DNA of 64,000 nt, taken from contig CALBSC010000071.1 in NCBI GenBank assembly GCA_937927685.1, positions 27,153-91,152 on the forward strand, in the 5' to 3' direction. Shown piece after piece: positions 44,046 to 53,021 of this stretch (position 1 is the stretch's first letter; each line of letters opens with the position of its first letter). This DNA is from an uncultured Burkholderiales bacterium. Its GTDB lineage: Bacteria > Pseudomonadota > Gammaproteobacteria > Burkholderiales > Burkholderiaceae_C. The position numbers and the translations under genes are program-made. The notes under the pieces were generated by a model. It did no database searches. It was not told the origin of the DNA and saw only the letters and a program-made list of their open reading frames with translations.

Positions 44046-44458
44046 GGCGGGGGACGGCGGGCCCGGGCAACGGGTGGACCCTGGTCGAGCTGCTGCTCGT
44101 GCTGTGCATCGTGGGTCTGCTCACGCTGTGGGCCCTGCCCTCCGCAGGGGAGTGGATACAGCGCACCCGCCGCAACGAGGCACGCCTGGCGCTGCTGCAA
44201 ACCGCACACGGGTTGGAGCGATACGCCGCGGCGCAAGGTCGATATCCGGATGTACTGCCTGACAGTGCCTTGTCCGCGTCCGGTCAAAGCTACCGGCTGA
44301 GCTACACGGTCACCATGGCCGGGCAGCGCTATACCTTGCTGGCCGTTCCGCTGGGCGCACAGGCCTCGGACCCCTGCGGGACGCTGAGCCTGGACCAGAC
44401 CGGTGCCCGGGGGGTGCGTCTGGCCAGCTGGACGGCGCAGGCGTGCTGGAGCCGGTGA
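44042..44458 (+). CDS. PilE-like type IV (minor) pilin
   Basis: The 138-residue product has the clearest prepilin signature of the group: a short leader, then GWTLVELLLVLCIVGLLTLWALPS with Glu at +5, and a C-terminal cysteine pair (DPCGTLS, QACW) that would form the D-region disulfide of PilE-like minor pilins. It is the last of the five-gene cluster; ribD starts 20 bases downstream. Confidence 0.82.
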   Translation: MRRGTAGPGNGWTLVELLLVLCIVGLLTLWALPSAGEWIQRTRRNEARLALLQTAHGLERYAAAQGRYPDVLPDSALSASGQSYRLSYTVTMAGQRYTLLAVPLGAQASDPCGTLSLDQTGARGVRLASWTAQACWSR

Positions 44459-44478
44459 GCCCTGCATAATCCCCTTCC

Positions 44479-45579
44479 ATGTCGACCCCCGACTCAGACC
44501 GCACCCTGATGGATCAGGCGCTGACGCTGGCGCGCCAGGCCTTGTGGATCACCTCGCCCAACCCCCGGGTGGGCTGCGTGATTGCGCGACCTGACGGCAC
44601 GGTGCTGGGCACGGGACACACCCAGCGGGCGGGCCAGGCCCACGCGGAAATCATGGCCTTGCGCGATGCGCAGTCGCGTGGCCAGGATGTTCGCGGCGCG
44701 ACAGCGTATGTCACCTTGGAGCCCTGCTCACACCAGGGACGCACCGGCCCGTGCTGCGATGCCCTGGTGCAAGCCCAACTGGCGCGTGTGGTGGTGGCCC
44801 TGCAGGACCCCAACCCCCTGGTGGGTGGCCAAGGCCTGCAACGGCTGCGGGCCGCCGGCCTGCAGGTGGAGGTGGGGCTGGGCGAGGCCATGGCCCGAGA
44901 ACTGAACGCTGGCTTCATCAAACGCATGAGCACCGGCCTGCCCTTGGTGCGCATGAAAATCGCTGCCTCGCTGGATGGGCAGACCGCCTTGCTCAACGGG
45001 GAGAGCCAGTGGATCACCAGCGAGCCGGCACGACGCGATGGGCACGCCTGGCGTGCCCAGGCCTGCGCCGTGCTGACCGGTATCGGCACGGTGCTGGAGG
45101 ACGACCCCCAACTGGACGTGCGAGGGGTGGACACGCCCCGTCAGCCCACGCTGGTGGTGGTGGACAGCCGGCTGGAAACCCCCCCCCAAGCAGCCTTGTT
45201 TCGACCGCAGCGCCCGGTCTGGCTGTATCACGCCTCGGGCGCGACAGCTGCCCAGGATGCCCTGCGCACAGCAGGCGCTCACCTCACCCCATTGCCCAAC
45301 CCCCACGGCAAAGTCGATTTGCAGGCCTTGATGGAGGATTTGGGCCGGCGTGAGATCAATGAGGTGCATGTCGAAGCCGGCCACAAGCTCAACGCCTCCC
45401 TGCTCCAGGCGGGCCTGGTCGACGAAGTGCTGGTGTACCTGGCGCCCCTGCTGATCGGCCAGGGACGCGGCATGACGGCCCTGGGGCCGCTGGAGTCACT
45501 CTCGCAGGCCCTCGCCCTGACCTGGCAGGACGTCACCCCCATCGGCCCGGACCTGCGGCTGCGTGCCCGTCTGCGCTGA
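44479..45579 (+). CDS. ribD: Bifunctional riboflavin deaminase/reductase RibD
   Basis: RibD deaminates and reduces the pyrimidine intermediate in riboflavin synthesis. The 366-residue product has the deaminase zinc motif HAEIMAL ... LEPCSHQGRTGPCCDAL at about residues 55-95 and a C-terminal NADPH reductase domain (MKIAASLDGQTAL; VEAGHKLNASLLQAGLVDEVLVYLAPLLIG). A -10-like CATAAT is 16 bases before the start. It is the first of ribD-ribE-ribBA-ribH. Confidence 0.96.
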   Translation: MSTPDSDRTLMDQALTLARQALWITSPNPRVGCVIARPDGTVLGTGHTQRAGQAHAEIMALRDAQSRGQDVRGATAYVTLEPCSHQGRTGPCCDALVQAQLARVVVALQDPNPLVGGQGLQRLRAAGLQVEVGLGEAMARELNAGFIKRMSTGLPLVRMKIAASLDGQTALLNGESQWITSEPARRDGHAWRAQACAVLTGIGTVLEDDPQLDVRGVDTPRQPTLVVVDSRLETPPQAALFRPQRPVWLYHASGATAAQDALRTAGAHLTPLPNPHGKVDLQALMEDLGRREINEVHVEAGHKLNASLLQAGLVDEVLVYLAPLLIGQGRGMTALGPLESLSQALALTWQDVTPIGPDLRLRARLR

Positions 45580-45727
45580 GCTGGCCGCATGGCCCCCTTG
45601 CGGGGGGCGTCCCATGGCATGTTCCCGGGTTCTGCCGTGGGTCCTGCAGAGGGCTCACCCATGATTTCGTTGTTACCGGCAAGCCCCCCGGCGGTCGGGG
45701 GCATGACTTCTCTGCGAAAATACGCGA

Positions 45728-46369
45728 ATGTTCACCGGAATCATCACCGGCGTGGGGCGCATCGCCGCCGTCCACGACCTGGGTCGCTCTTTGGATCATG
45801 GCAAACGTCTCACCGTGCAGGCGCCTGCCGGGTATCTGGACGACGTGGGGTTGGGTGACAGCATTGCACTCAACGGCGCTTGCATGACGGTCACCTCGCT
45901 GGACGTCCCCCAGCAGCAATTCACCATCGATATTTCGGCCGAGTCCCTGGCCCGCACTGCCGCGCTCAACCAGCCCGGCACCGCGCTCAACCTGGAAAAA
46001 GCCTTGCGCGCCCACGACCGCCTGGGCGGACACATCGTGTCCGGTCATGTGGATGGCATTGGCCATGTGAGCCAGTTCGAACAGGTGGGTGAAAGCTGGG
46101 AGTTGCGCATCCAGGCGCCCGCCGAACTGGCCCGCTATCTGGCCTACAAGGGCTCCATCACCGTCAATGGCGTGAGCCTCACCGTGAACCAGGTGCGTGA
46201 CAACGCGCAGGGCACGGAGATCAGCATCAACCTCATTCCGCACACCGTGACCCACACCGCGCTGGGCACGCTGCGCGTTCAACACCCCGTCAACCTGGAG
46301 ATCGACACCGTGGCGCGCTATGTCGAGCGCATGCTGCACGTCGGCCTGACCCCGAAAGCCTCTGCATGA
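45728..46369 (+). CDS. ribE: Riboflavin synthase alpha subunit
   Basis: This enzyme dismutates 6,7-dimethyl-8-ribityllumazine to riboflavin. The 213-residue product begins MFTGIITGVGRI and has two lumazine-binding repeats (about residues 1-95 and 97-195). The 148-base gap upstream holds a GCCCCC/GGGGGC hairpin (45592-45608), but I find no FMN riboswitch motif. The end overlaps ribBA as ATGA. This gene is ribC in some nomenclatures. Confidence 0.95.
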   Translation: MFTGIITGVGRIAAVHDLGRSLDHGKRLTVQAPAGYLDDVGLGDSIALNGACMTVTSLDVPQQQFTIDISAESLARTAALNQPGTALNLEKALRAHDRLGGHIVSGHVDGIGHVSQFEQVGESWELRIQAPAELARYLAYKGSITVNGVSLTVNQVRDNAQGTEISINLIPHTVTHTALGTLRVQHPVNLEIDTVARYVERMLHVGLTPKASA

Positions 46370-47487
46370 GTTCCTCCCTGCATCCCGTCCCAATTTCTCC
46401 GGTTGAGGAGATCGTCGCCGAACTGCGTGCCGGACGCATGGTGATCCTGGTCGACGAGGAAGACCGCGAGAACGAAGGCGATCTGGTGCTCGCTGCCGAC
46501 CATGTCACGCCGCAAGCGATCAATTTCATGGCGCGCTTTGGTCGCGGTCTGATCTGCCTCACGCTCACCCGCGACCGCTGCGAATACCTCAAGCTCCCGC
46601 CCATGGCGGCCCGCAACGGCACGGTGTACAGCACCGCCTTCACCGTGTCCATCGAAGCGGCCGAGGGCGTGACCACCGGCATCTCCGCCGCGGACCGCGC
46701 ACGCACCGTGCAGGTGGCGGTCGACCCCCTCTCCAAACCCACCGACCTGGTGCAACCCGGCCACATCTTCCCGCTGCAAGCGGTGGATGGTGGCGTGCTC
46801 ATGCGCGCCGGCCACACCGAAGCCGGCTGCGACCTCGCGGCCATGGCGGGTTGCTCGCCGTCCGCCGTGATCTGCGAGATCATGAAGGACGACGGCACCA
46901 TGGCACGTCTGCCTGACCTGCAGCTCTTCGCTGCCGAGCACGGTCTGAAAATCGGCACGATCGCCGACCTCATCGAGCATCGCAGTCGCACCGAGTCGCT
47001 GGTGCAACGCATCGGTACCCGCGCCCTGCAGACCGCCCATGGCGAATTCACCGCGCACGCGTACCGAGATCTGCCCAGCGGCGGCGTCCACATGGCACTG
47101 GTGCGTGGCCAGTGGCACCCGGACCAGTCTGTCCCGGTGCGGGTGCATGAACCCCTGTCGGTCTTTGATTTGCTCGAACCCTCGCGGCGCATGCATTCTT
47201 GGGGGTTTGACTCCGCGCTTTCGCATATTGCCGGAGAAAACCTGGGCGTGATGGTGTTACTCAACTGCGGCGAAAACGCCGACCAGTTGCTGGCCCAGTT
47301 CGGCGGCACCGCCAAGTCCTCGCATGCCCCCGAGCGCGGCCGCATGGACCTGCGCACTTACGGCATTGGCGCACAAATCCTGCGCGACTGCGGCGTGCAC
47401 AAGATGCGCCTGCTGGGCAACCCGCGTCGCATGCCCAGCATGACCGGCTACGGACTTGAAATCGACGGCTACCAGGCCAAGGACTGA
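46366..47487 (+). CDS. ribBA: 3,4-dihydroxy-2-butanone 4-phosphate synthase with degenerate GTP cyclohydrolase II domain
   Basis: The N-terminal RibB domain (about residues 8-205) is complete, with DEEDRENEGDLV, GLICLTLT and GHTEAGCDLA motifs, and makes the four-carbon unit of riboflavin. The C-terminal region has a RibA-like fold (VHEPLSVFDLLEPSRRMHSWG ... GYGLEIDGYQ) but lacks the three zinc cysteines of active GTP cyclohydrolase II (C-x10-C-x-C). It is a RibBX-like protein; GTP cyclohydrolase activity probably comes from another gene. Length is 373 residues. Confidence 0.9.
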   Translation: MSSSLHPVPISPVEEIVAELRAGRMVILVDEEDRENEGDLVLAADHVTPQAINFMARFGRGLICLTLTRDRCEYLKLPPMAARNGTVYSTAFTVSIEAAEGVTTGISAADRARTVQVAVDPLSKPTDLVQPGHIFPLQAVDGGVLMRAGHTEAGCDLAAMAGCSPSAVICEIMKDDGTMARLPDLQLFAAEHGLKIGTIADLIEHRSRTESLVQRIGTRALQTAHGEFTAHAYRDLPSGGVHMALVRGQWHPDQSVPVRVHEPLSVFDLLEPSRRMHSWGFDSALSHIAGENLGVMVLLNCGENADQLLAQFGGTAKSSHAPERGRMDLRTYGIGAQILRDCGVHKMRLLGNPRRMPSMTGYGLEIDGYQAKD

Positions 47488-47493
47488 TCCCAC

Positions 47494-47970
47494 ATGTTCA
47501 CCCCCCACGCTTCTTCCACCGACCCCACGGTAAATGGCGCCGGCTTGCGCATCGGCATCGTGCAGGCGCGCTTCAACACAGACATCACCAACGCGCTGGC
47601 GCAGGCTTGCCGCACCGAGTTGCAGCGCTTGGGCGTGAGTGACGACCAGATCGAGCATGTGATGGTGCCAGGTGCGCTGGAAGTGCCGCTGGCGCTGCAA
47701 GCGCTGGCCACCCGCGATGGCGCGCAAACCTTTGACGCCTTGATTGCCCTGGGTTGCATCATCCGCGGCGAGACCTACCACTTCGAACTGGTGGCTAACG
47801 AATCGGGCGCTGGCGTCACACGGGTGGGCCTCGATTACGGTGTGCCCATTGCCAACGCCATCCTCACCACCGAGAACGAGGCGCAAGCCATTGCCCGTCA
47901 GCACGACAAGGGGCGCGATGCCGCCCAAGTGGCGGTGGAAATGGCACGCCTGATGGAGCGACTGATTTGA
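47494..47970 (+). CDS. ribH: 6,7-dimethyl-8-ribityllumazine synthase
   Basis: RibH condenses the RibB and RibD products to lumazine, the substrate of RibE. The 158-residue product has the substrate-binding motifs ARFNTDITNAL, VPGALEVPLALQAL and GCIIRGETYHFE. Gene order ribBA-ribH-nusB is standard for betaproteobacteria. The gap to ribBA is 6 bases. Confidence 0.96.
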   Translation: MFTPHASSTDPTVNGAGLRIGIVQARFNTDITNALAQACRTELQRLGVSDDQIEHVMVPGALEVPLALQALATRDGAQTFDALIALGCIIRGETYHFELVANESGAGVTRVGLDYGVPIANAILTTENEAQAIARQHDKGRDAAQVAVEMARLMERLI

Positions 47971-47996
47971 GCGCCCCCCACGAACCGCAGGACCCC

Positions 47997-48509
47997 ATGA
48001 ACCCGGACACCGCCGCCCCCGTCACCCCGTCAGGCGCACCGCCGCGGGGACGTGCCCCCACGCGCAGTGCCCGCAGCCGCTCGCGGGAATTCGCCTTGCA
48101 AGCCCTCTACCAGGTGCTGGTGGGGCGCAATGACGCCGCCGCCGTGGACAGCTTCACCCGCGACCTGGCCGGCTTTGGCAAGGCCGATGCGGTGCACTAT
48201 GACGCCTTGCTTTACGGTTGCGCCGAGCAGGCCCCGTCTCTGGACCGGCTGATCGAACCGCTGCTGGATCGACCCCTGGCCGAAATTTCGCCGATCGAAC
48301 GCGCCACCATGTGGATGGGCGCCTACGAGCTCCAGCACTGCCTGGATGTGCCGTGGCGGGTGGTGCTCAACGAATACATCGAGTTGTCCAAGCGCTTTGG
48401 CGGCACGGATGGTCACAAATACGTCAACGGCGTGCTCAATGGACTGGCCCCGCAACTGCGTGCCATCGAAGTGGCCGCCGACCGCGCCGACGCCAGGGCC
48501 CGCAAGTGA
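47997..48509 (+). CDS. nusB: Transcription antitermination factor NusB
   Basis: NusB binds boxA RNA with NusE in rRNA antitermination. The 170-residue product from the ATG at 47997 (AGGA site) has SREFALQALYQVLVG and PWRVVLNEYIELSKRFGGTDGHKYVNGVLNGL, the NusB signatures. About 30 N-terminal residues are low-complexity Pro/Ala. An upstream TTG could add residues but is less likely. The stop overlaps the aminotransferase start by one base. Confidence 0.94.
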   Translation: MNPDTAAPVTPSGAPPRGRAPTRSARSRSREFALQALYQVLVGRNDAAAVDSFTRDLAGFGKADAVHYDALLYGCAEQAPSLDRLIEPLLDRPLAEISPIERATMWMGAYELQHCLDVPWRVVLNEYIELSKRFGGTDGHKYVNGVLNGLAPQLRAIEVAADRADARARK

Positions 48510-49693
48510 TGCGACTGGCCTCACGCGCCGAGCGGATCGAGCCGTTCTACGTGATGGAGGTGGCCAAGGCGGCCGCCGAGCTGGGTGCACAGGTGGCGCA
48601 CACCGATGCGCCCATGCTCTATCTCAACATCGGTGAGCCCGATTTCACCGCGCCACCGCTGGTCCAGGCCGCCGCCGAGCGCGCGATCCGTGATGGCCGC
48701 ACCCAATACACCTCGGCCCTGGGACTGCCCGCGCTGCGCGAACGTGTGAGCGACTGGTACCGCTCGCACTTTGGCCTGACCATTCCCGCCCAGCGCATTG
48801 TCATCACCGCAGGCGCTTCGGCGGCGTTGCAGCTGGCCTGTCTGGCCCTGATCGAACACGGCGATGAAATGCTCATGCCCGACCCGAGCTACCCGTGCAA
48901 CCGGCATTTTGTGAGTGCGGCGGAGGGGCGGGCCGTGTTGCTGCCCACCCGTGCCGAGCAACGCTTTCAGCTCAGTGCCGACCAGGTGCGCGAGCACTGG
49001 AGCGCCCAAACCCGGGGGGTGTTGCTGGCGTCGCCGTCCAACCCCACCGGGACATCGATTGCCCCCGAGGAGATGCGGCGCATCCATGCCGAGGTGCAGT
49101 CGCGTGGGGGCATCACGATGGTGGACGAGATCTACCTGGGCCTGAGTTACGACGCGACCTTCGGTCACAGCGCGCTGGCCCTGGACGACCAGGTCATCAG
49201 CCTCAACAGTTTTTCCAAGTACTTCAACATGACCGGTTGGCGGCTGGGCTGGATGGTGGTGCCTGAGGCGCTGGTGCCGGCACTCGAGCGTCTGGCGCAA
49301 AACCTCTACATCTGCCCCAGCACCGTGGCGCAACAGGCGGCGCTGGCCTGCTTCGAGCCCGAGAGCCTGCGCGTGTTTGAAGCGCGCCGTGCCGAGTTTC
49401 AGGCGCGACGCGATGCGTTCATCCCTGCCTTGCAATCCCTGGGTCTGTCTGTCCCGGTGATGCCCGACGGGGCGTTTTACGCCTGGGCCGATTGCACCCA
49501 GGCCTGCGCGCAACTGGGCGTGAAGGACAGCTGGGACTTTGCCTTTGAAGTGATGCGCCGTGCGCATGTCGCCATCACGCCGGGGCGCGATTTCGGGCAC
49601 GCCGACACCGCCCGCTTCGTGCGCTTTTCCACCGCCAGCTCGATGCAGACGCTGCAGACCTCGGTTGAGCGGCTGCGCCAGTTGCTGGCCTGA
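48509..49693 (+). CDS. PLP-dependent aminotransferase, class I
   Basis: The 394-residue product is a fold-type I aminotransferase with the PLP lysine Lys237 in FSKYFNMTGWRLGWM, the SPSNPTGTSIAP loop and the TPGRDFG arginine region near the C terminus. It resembles the AspC/YbdL-like group in proteobacteria; amino acid preference is not clear from sequence. It lies between nusB and ybgC with tight spacing. Confidence 0.88.
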   Translation: MRLASRAERIEPFYVMEVAKAAAELGAQVAHTDAPMLYLNIGEPDFTAPPLVQAAAERAIRDGRTQYTSALGLPALRERVSDWYRSHFGLTIPAQRIVITAGASAALQLACLALIEHGDEMLMPDPSYPCNRHFVSAAEGRAVLLPTRAEQRFQLSADQVREHWSAQTRGVLLASPSNPTGTSIAPEEMRRIHAEVQSRGGITMVDEIYLGLSYDATFGHSALALDDQVISLNSFSKYFNMTGWRLGWMVVPEALVPALERLAQNLYICPSTVAQQAALACFEPESLRVFEARRAEFQARRDAFIPALQSLGLSVPVMPDGAFYAWADCTQACAQLGVKDSWDFAFEVMRRAHVAITPGRDFGHADTARFVRFSTASSMQTLQTSVERLRQLLA

Positions 49694-49698
49694 ACCCC

Positions 49699-50103
49699 AT
49701 GAGCTACGCCTTCAACGTCCGCGTGTATTGGGAAGACACCGATGCGGGCGGCATCGTGTTCTACGCCAACTACCTCAAATTTTTCGAGCGCGCGCGCACC
49801 GAGTGGTTGCGCTCGCTGGGCATTGGCCAGCACGCCTTGCGCGAGCAAACCGGGGGCATGTTCGTGGTGAGCGAAACCACCGTCAAATACCATCGCCCCG
49901 CGGTGCTGGATGACCGCTTGCACGTGACAGCCGGCCTGCTCGAGGCGGGCCGCGCGAGCCTGCTGATTGGCCAATCCGCCTGGCGCGAAGAACCCGGCCC
50001 GCGCACCATGTTGTGTGAAGGCAGCATTCGCATCGGCTGGGTGGATGCGGCCTCCCTCAAGCCTGCGAGAATACCTGCTTCAATCCTGGAACGTCTCTCA
50101 TGA
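49699..50103 (+). CDS. ybgC: Tol-Pal-associated acyl-CoA thioesterase YbgC
   Basis: This 134-residue hotdog-fold thioesterase carries the 4-hydroxybenzoyl-CoA thioesterase signature YWEDTDAGGIVFYANYLKFFERART, with the catalytic Asp at about residue 14-16. It is encoded at the head of tolQRA in most proteobacteria. Its stop overlaps the tolQ start as ATGA. Confidence 0.95.
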   Translation: MSYAFNVRVYWEDTDAGGIVFYANYLKFFERARTEWLRSLGIGQHALREQTGGMFVVSETTVKYHRPAVLDDRLHVTAGLLEAGRASLLIGQSAWREEPGPRTMLCEGSIRIGWVDAASLKPARIPASILERLS

Positions 50104-50792
50104 ATCAAGACTTCTCCATCGTTCACCTGCTGCTCAACGCCAGTTGGGTGGTGCAACTGGTGGTGCTGCTGCTCCTGGGCGTGTCGGTGGTCAGCTGGGC
50201 GGCCATCTTCCGCAAGGTGCTGGCGCTCAAACGCGTCAACCAGCTCAATGACCACTTCGAGCGCGATTTCTGGTCCGGCAAGAGCCTCAACGAACTCTTC
50301 TCCGCTGCCACGCAAAACGCCAAACTGGCCGGCCCCATGGAGCGCATCTTCGCCAGCGGCATGCGCGAATACCAAAAACTGCGCGAGCGACGCATCACCG
50401 ACAGCAGCCTGCTGATGGACGGCGCACGTCGCGCCATGCGCGCCAGCTTCCAGCGTGAAATGGATGCCGTCGAGTCCAACCTCACCCTGCTGGCCTCGGC
50501 CGGCTCGGTGTCGCCTTACGTGGGCCTGTTTGGCACGGTGTGGGGCATCATGCATGCCTTCACCGGCCTGGCAGCGTTGCAGCAAGTCACACTGGCCAAA
50601 GTGGCGCCAGGTATCGCGGAGGCCCTGGTGGCCACGGCCATTGGCCTCTTTGCTGCCATTCCGGCCGTGTTGGCTTACAACCGCTTCTCGCGTGACATCG
50701 ACCGCGTGTCGATCAAGCTGGAGACCTTCATCGAGGAGTTCTCCAACATCCTGCAACGCAACGTGGGCGCGCAGTCCACGTCGGGTCACTGA
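50100..50792 (+). CDS. tolQ: Tol-Pal system protein TolQ
   Basis: TolQ is the inner-membrane proton-channel partner of TolR in the envelope-constriction Tol-Pal system. The 230-residue product has three membrane segments (about residues 15-37, 130-155 and 170-195) and the VSPYVGLFGTVWGIMHAF motif of the MotA/TolQ/ExbB family. It is followed by tolR after 8 bases. Confidence 0.96.
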   Translation: MNQDFSIVHLLLNASWVVQLVVLLLLGVSVVSWAAIFRKVLALKRVNQLNDHFERDFWSGKSLNELFSAATQNAKLAGPMERIFASGMREYQKLRERRITDSSLLMDGARRAMRASFQREMDAVESNLTLLASAGSVSPYVGLFGTVWGIMHAFTGLAALQQVTLAKVAPGIAEALVATAIGLFAAIPAVLAYNRFSRDIDRVSIKLETFIEEFSNILQRNVGAQSTSGH

Positions 50793-50800
50793 GTCGCGGC

Positions 50801-51247
<447 letters not shown>

Positions 51248-51261
51248 ACGCGCCCACTGGC

Positions 51262-52212
51262 ATGACCGCCCTGGCCCAGCACCTCGAATTCGCACCGCCG
51301 CCGCCCAAAGACGGCGCGCGCTCGTTCGGACTGGCTGTGCTGGTTCACCTGTTGCTGGTGGCCGCGCTCACCTGGGGCATTCACTGGAACGACAGCGATC
51401 AAACGGTGGCGGTGGAAGCCGAATTGTGGTCAGCCATCCCCACCCCGGCCGCCCCACGTGCAGTAGAACCTCCCCCGCCACCCCCGGCTCCCCCCGTGGC
51501 GCCCGAGCCACCGCCGCCGCCCAAGGTGGCCCCCAAGCCCACGCCACCGGCGGTCCAGCGCGAGGCGCAGCTGGCCATCGAGCGCGAAAAACAAAAGAAG
51601 CTCGAACAAGACAAAAAGCTGGAAGAGGAGCGCCAGAAACGCAAGGACAAAGAGCTGAAAGAGAAAAAAGAGAAGGACAAGCTCGAAAAGGACAAACAGG
51701 CCAAGCTGGACAAGGAAAAACTGGAGCGCGAAAAACTCGAGAAAGACAAGCTGGAGAAGGACAAGCTCGAGAAAGACAAGAAAGAGAAAGCCAAACAACA
51801 AAAGGCCGAGCAGGAAGCCAAGGAGCGCGCCGACGCCAAGCGACTGGAAGCCGACCGACAGGCCAACCTCAAGCGCATTGCCGGCATGGCGGGCGCCACC
51901 GGTGGCCCCAGCGACACCGGCACGGCCTTGAAAGCGTCAGGCCCCTCGGCGACTTATGCGGGACGCATCCGAGGCAAGGTCAGACCCAACATCGTGTTTG
52001 GCGACGACATACCGGGCAATCCCATGGCCGAGGTAGAGGTCAAGTGTTCACCGGACGGCACCATCCTGTCCAAGCGCCTGTTGCAATCGAGCGGTCACAA
52101 GTCGTGGGATGACGCCGTGATCAAGGCGCTGGAGAAAACCGAGAAACTGCCGCTCGACACGGATGGTCGCGTCCCTGCAGTGATGGTGATCAGCTTCCGC
52201 CCCAAGGACTGA
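51262..52212 (+). CDS. tolA: Tol-Pal system protein TolA
   Basis: TolA bridges the inner-membrane motor to Pal. The 316-residue product has one membrane segment (about residues 18-35), a proline-rich stretch, a long Lys/Glu/Asp helical region (about 100-200) with repeated KLEKDK, and a C-terminal TolA domain (YAGRIRGKVRPNIVFGDD ... PAVMVISFRPKD). The K/E repeats give open antisense frames. The pal gene itself and tolB are not in the window. Confidence 0.95.
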   Translation: MTALAQHLEFAPPPPKDGARSFGLAVLVHLLLVAALTWGIHWNDSDQTVAVEAELWSAIPTPAAPRAVEPPPPPPAPPVAPEPPPPPKVAPKPTPPAVQREAQLAIEREKQKKLEQDKKLEEERQKRKDKELKEKKEKDKLEKDKQAKLDKEKLEREKLEKDKLEKDKLEKDKKEKAKQQKAEQEAKERADAKRLEADRQANLKRIAGMAGATGGPSDTGTALKASGPSATYAGRIRGKVRPNIVFGDDIPGNPMAEVEVKCSPDGTILSKRLLQSSGHKSWDDAVIKALEKTEKLPLDTDGRVPAVMVISFRPKD

Positions 52213-52244
52213 GGCGCCAGCGCGGCCAGCGACGGGCTCAGCGC

Positions 52245-53021
52245 CTACGCCTCGAGCCGCGGCACCAGGTCATCCGCCCCCACATCGAAGCGGTTGTGCG
52301 TGGGCGAGATCACCACTTCGTTCAGACACACATGCGCCGGCAAGGTGGCCACATGGTGGATCAGATGGCCGAGGTCCTGCATCTGCAGCATCTGCGCACA
52401 ATCCTCGGCACTGGGTGGTCGCGGCCGGGTCTTGAGAATGGGCGTGAACACCTCGCCGGGTTGCACCAGCGTACAGCGGATGCCGTGACGGCCTTCCTCA
52501 TGGTTGATCGTGCGCGCCAGCATGGTGAGGCCCGCCTTGGATGCGTTGTACGCTGCCCCGGTGAAAGACAAAAACTCGTGACCGGCCCAGGACGACACCA
52601 CCACGATCACACCATCGCGTTGCGCACGCATGCCCGGCAGCACCGACAGGGCGCAATGCGTGGCGCCCTTGAGGTTGATGTCCACCACCTTGCCAAAGTC
52701 GTGCGCGGTGAGCCGCTTCAAAAAGCGCGCAGGCACATTGGTGCCGGCCGAGCACACCAGCACCGACACGGTGCCCCACTCGCGGGTGATACGCGCGTGC
52801 ACCTGCTCCACTGCTGTGGCGTCGGACACATCCAGTGGCATGCCGTGCAAGTGGATGCCTTCGGTCTGCGCCGATGCGATGGCCGCATCGATTTCGGTTT
52901 GACGCCGTCCGGAAATGACCACGGTCGCACCATCCAGCGCCAGCGCCCGGGCCGAAGCCAGACCAATGCCGCTGGCACCGCCCGTGACCCAGGCCACCTT
53001 GCCTGACAGGGCCTTAGACAA
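52245..53021 (-). CDS. Short-chain dehydrogenase/reductase
   Basis: The 258-residue product has the classical SDR Rossmann motif TGGASGIGLA (about residues 13-22), NNAG-equivalent CSAGTNV, catalytic Ser (VSSWAG) and the YNASK motif. Substrate is unknown. It overlaps the end of the hydratase gene upstream by 8 bases, so the pair is probably co-transcribed in catabolism of an unsaturated oxo-acid; this is inference. Confidence 0.85.
   Translation of the reverse strand: MSKALSGKVAWVTGGASGIGLASARALALDGATVVISGRRQTEIDAAIASAQTEGIHLHGMPLDVSDATAVEQVHARITREWGTVSVLVCSAGTNVPARFLKRLTAHDFGKVVDINLKGATHCALSVLPGMRAQRDGVIVVVSSWAGHEFLSFTGAAYNASKAGLTMLARTINHEEGRHGIRCTLVQPGEVFTPILKTRPRPPSAEDCAQMLQMQDLGHLIHHVATLPAHVCLNEVVISPTHNRFDVGADDLVPRLEA

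Noticed and set aside
45580..45727. Possible FMN riboswitch between ribD and ribE
   Set aside because: Conserved RFN core sequences are not present; only a GC hairpin without a T-run is seen.
51580..51840. Repeats in tolA as a mobile or recombination element
   Set aside because: They encode the normal Lys/Glu-rich helix of TolA.
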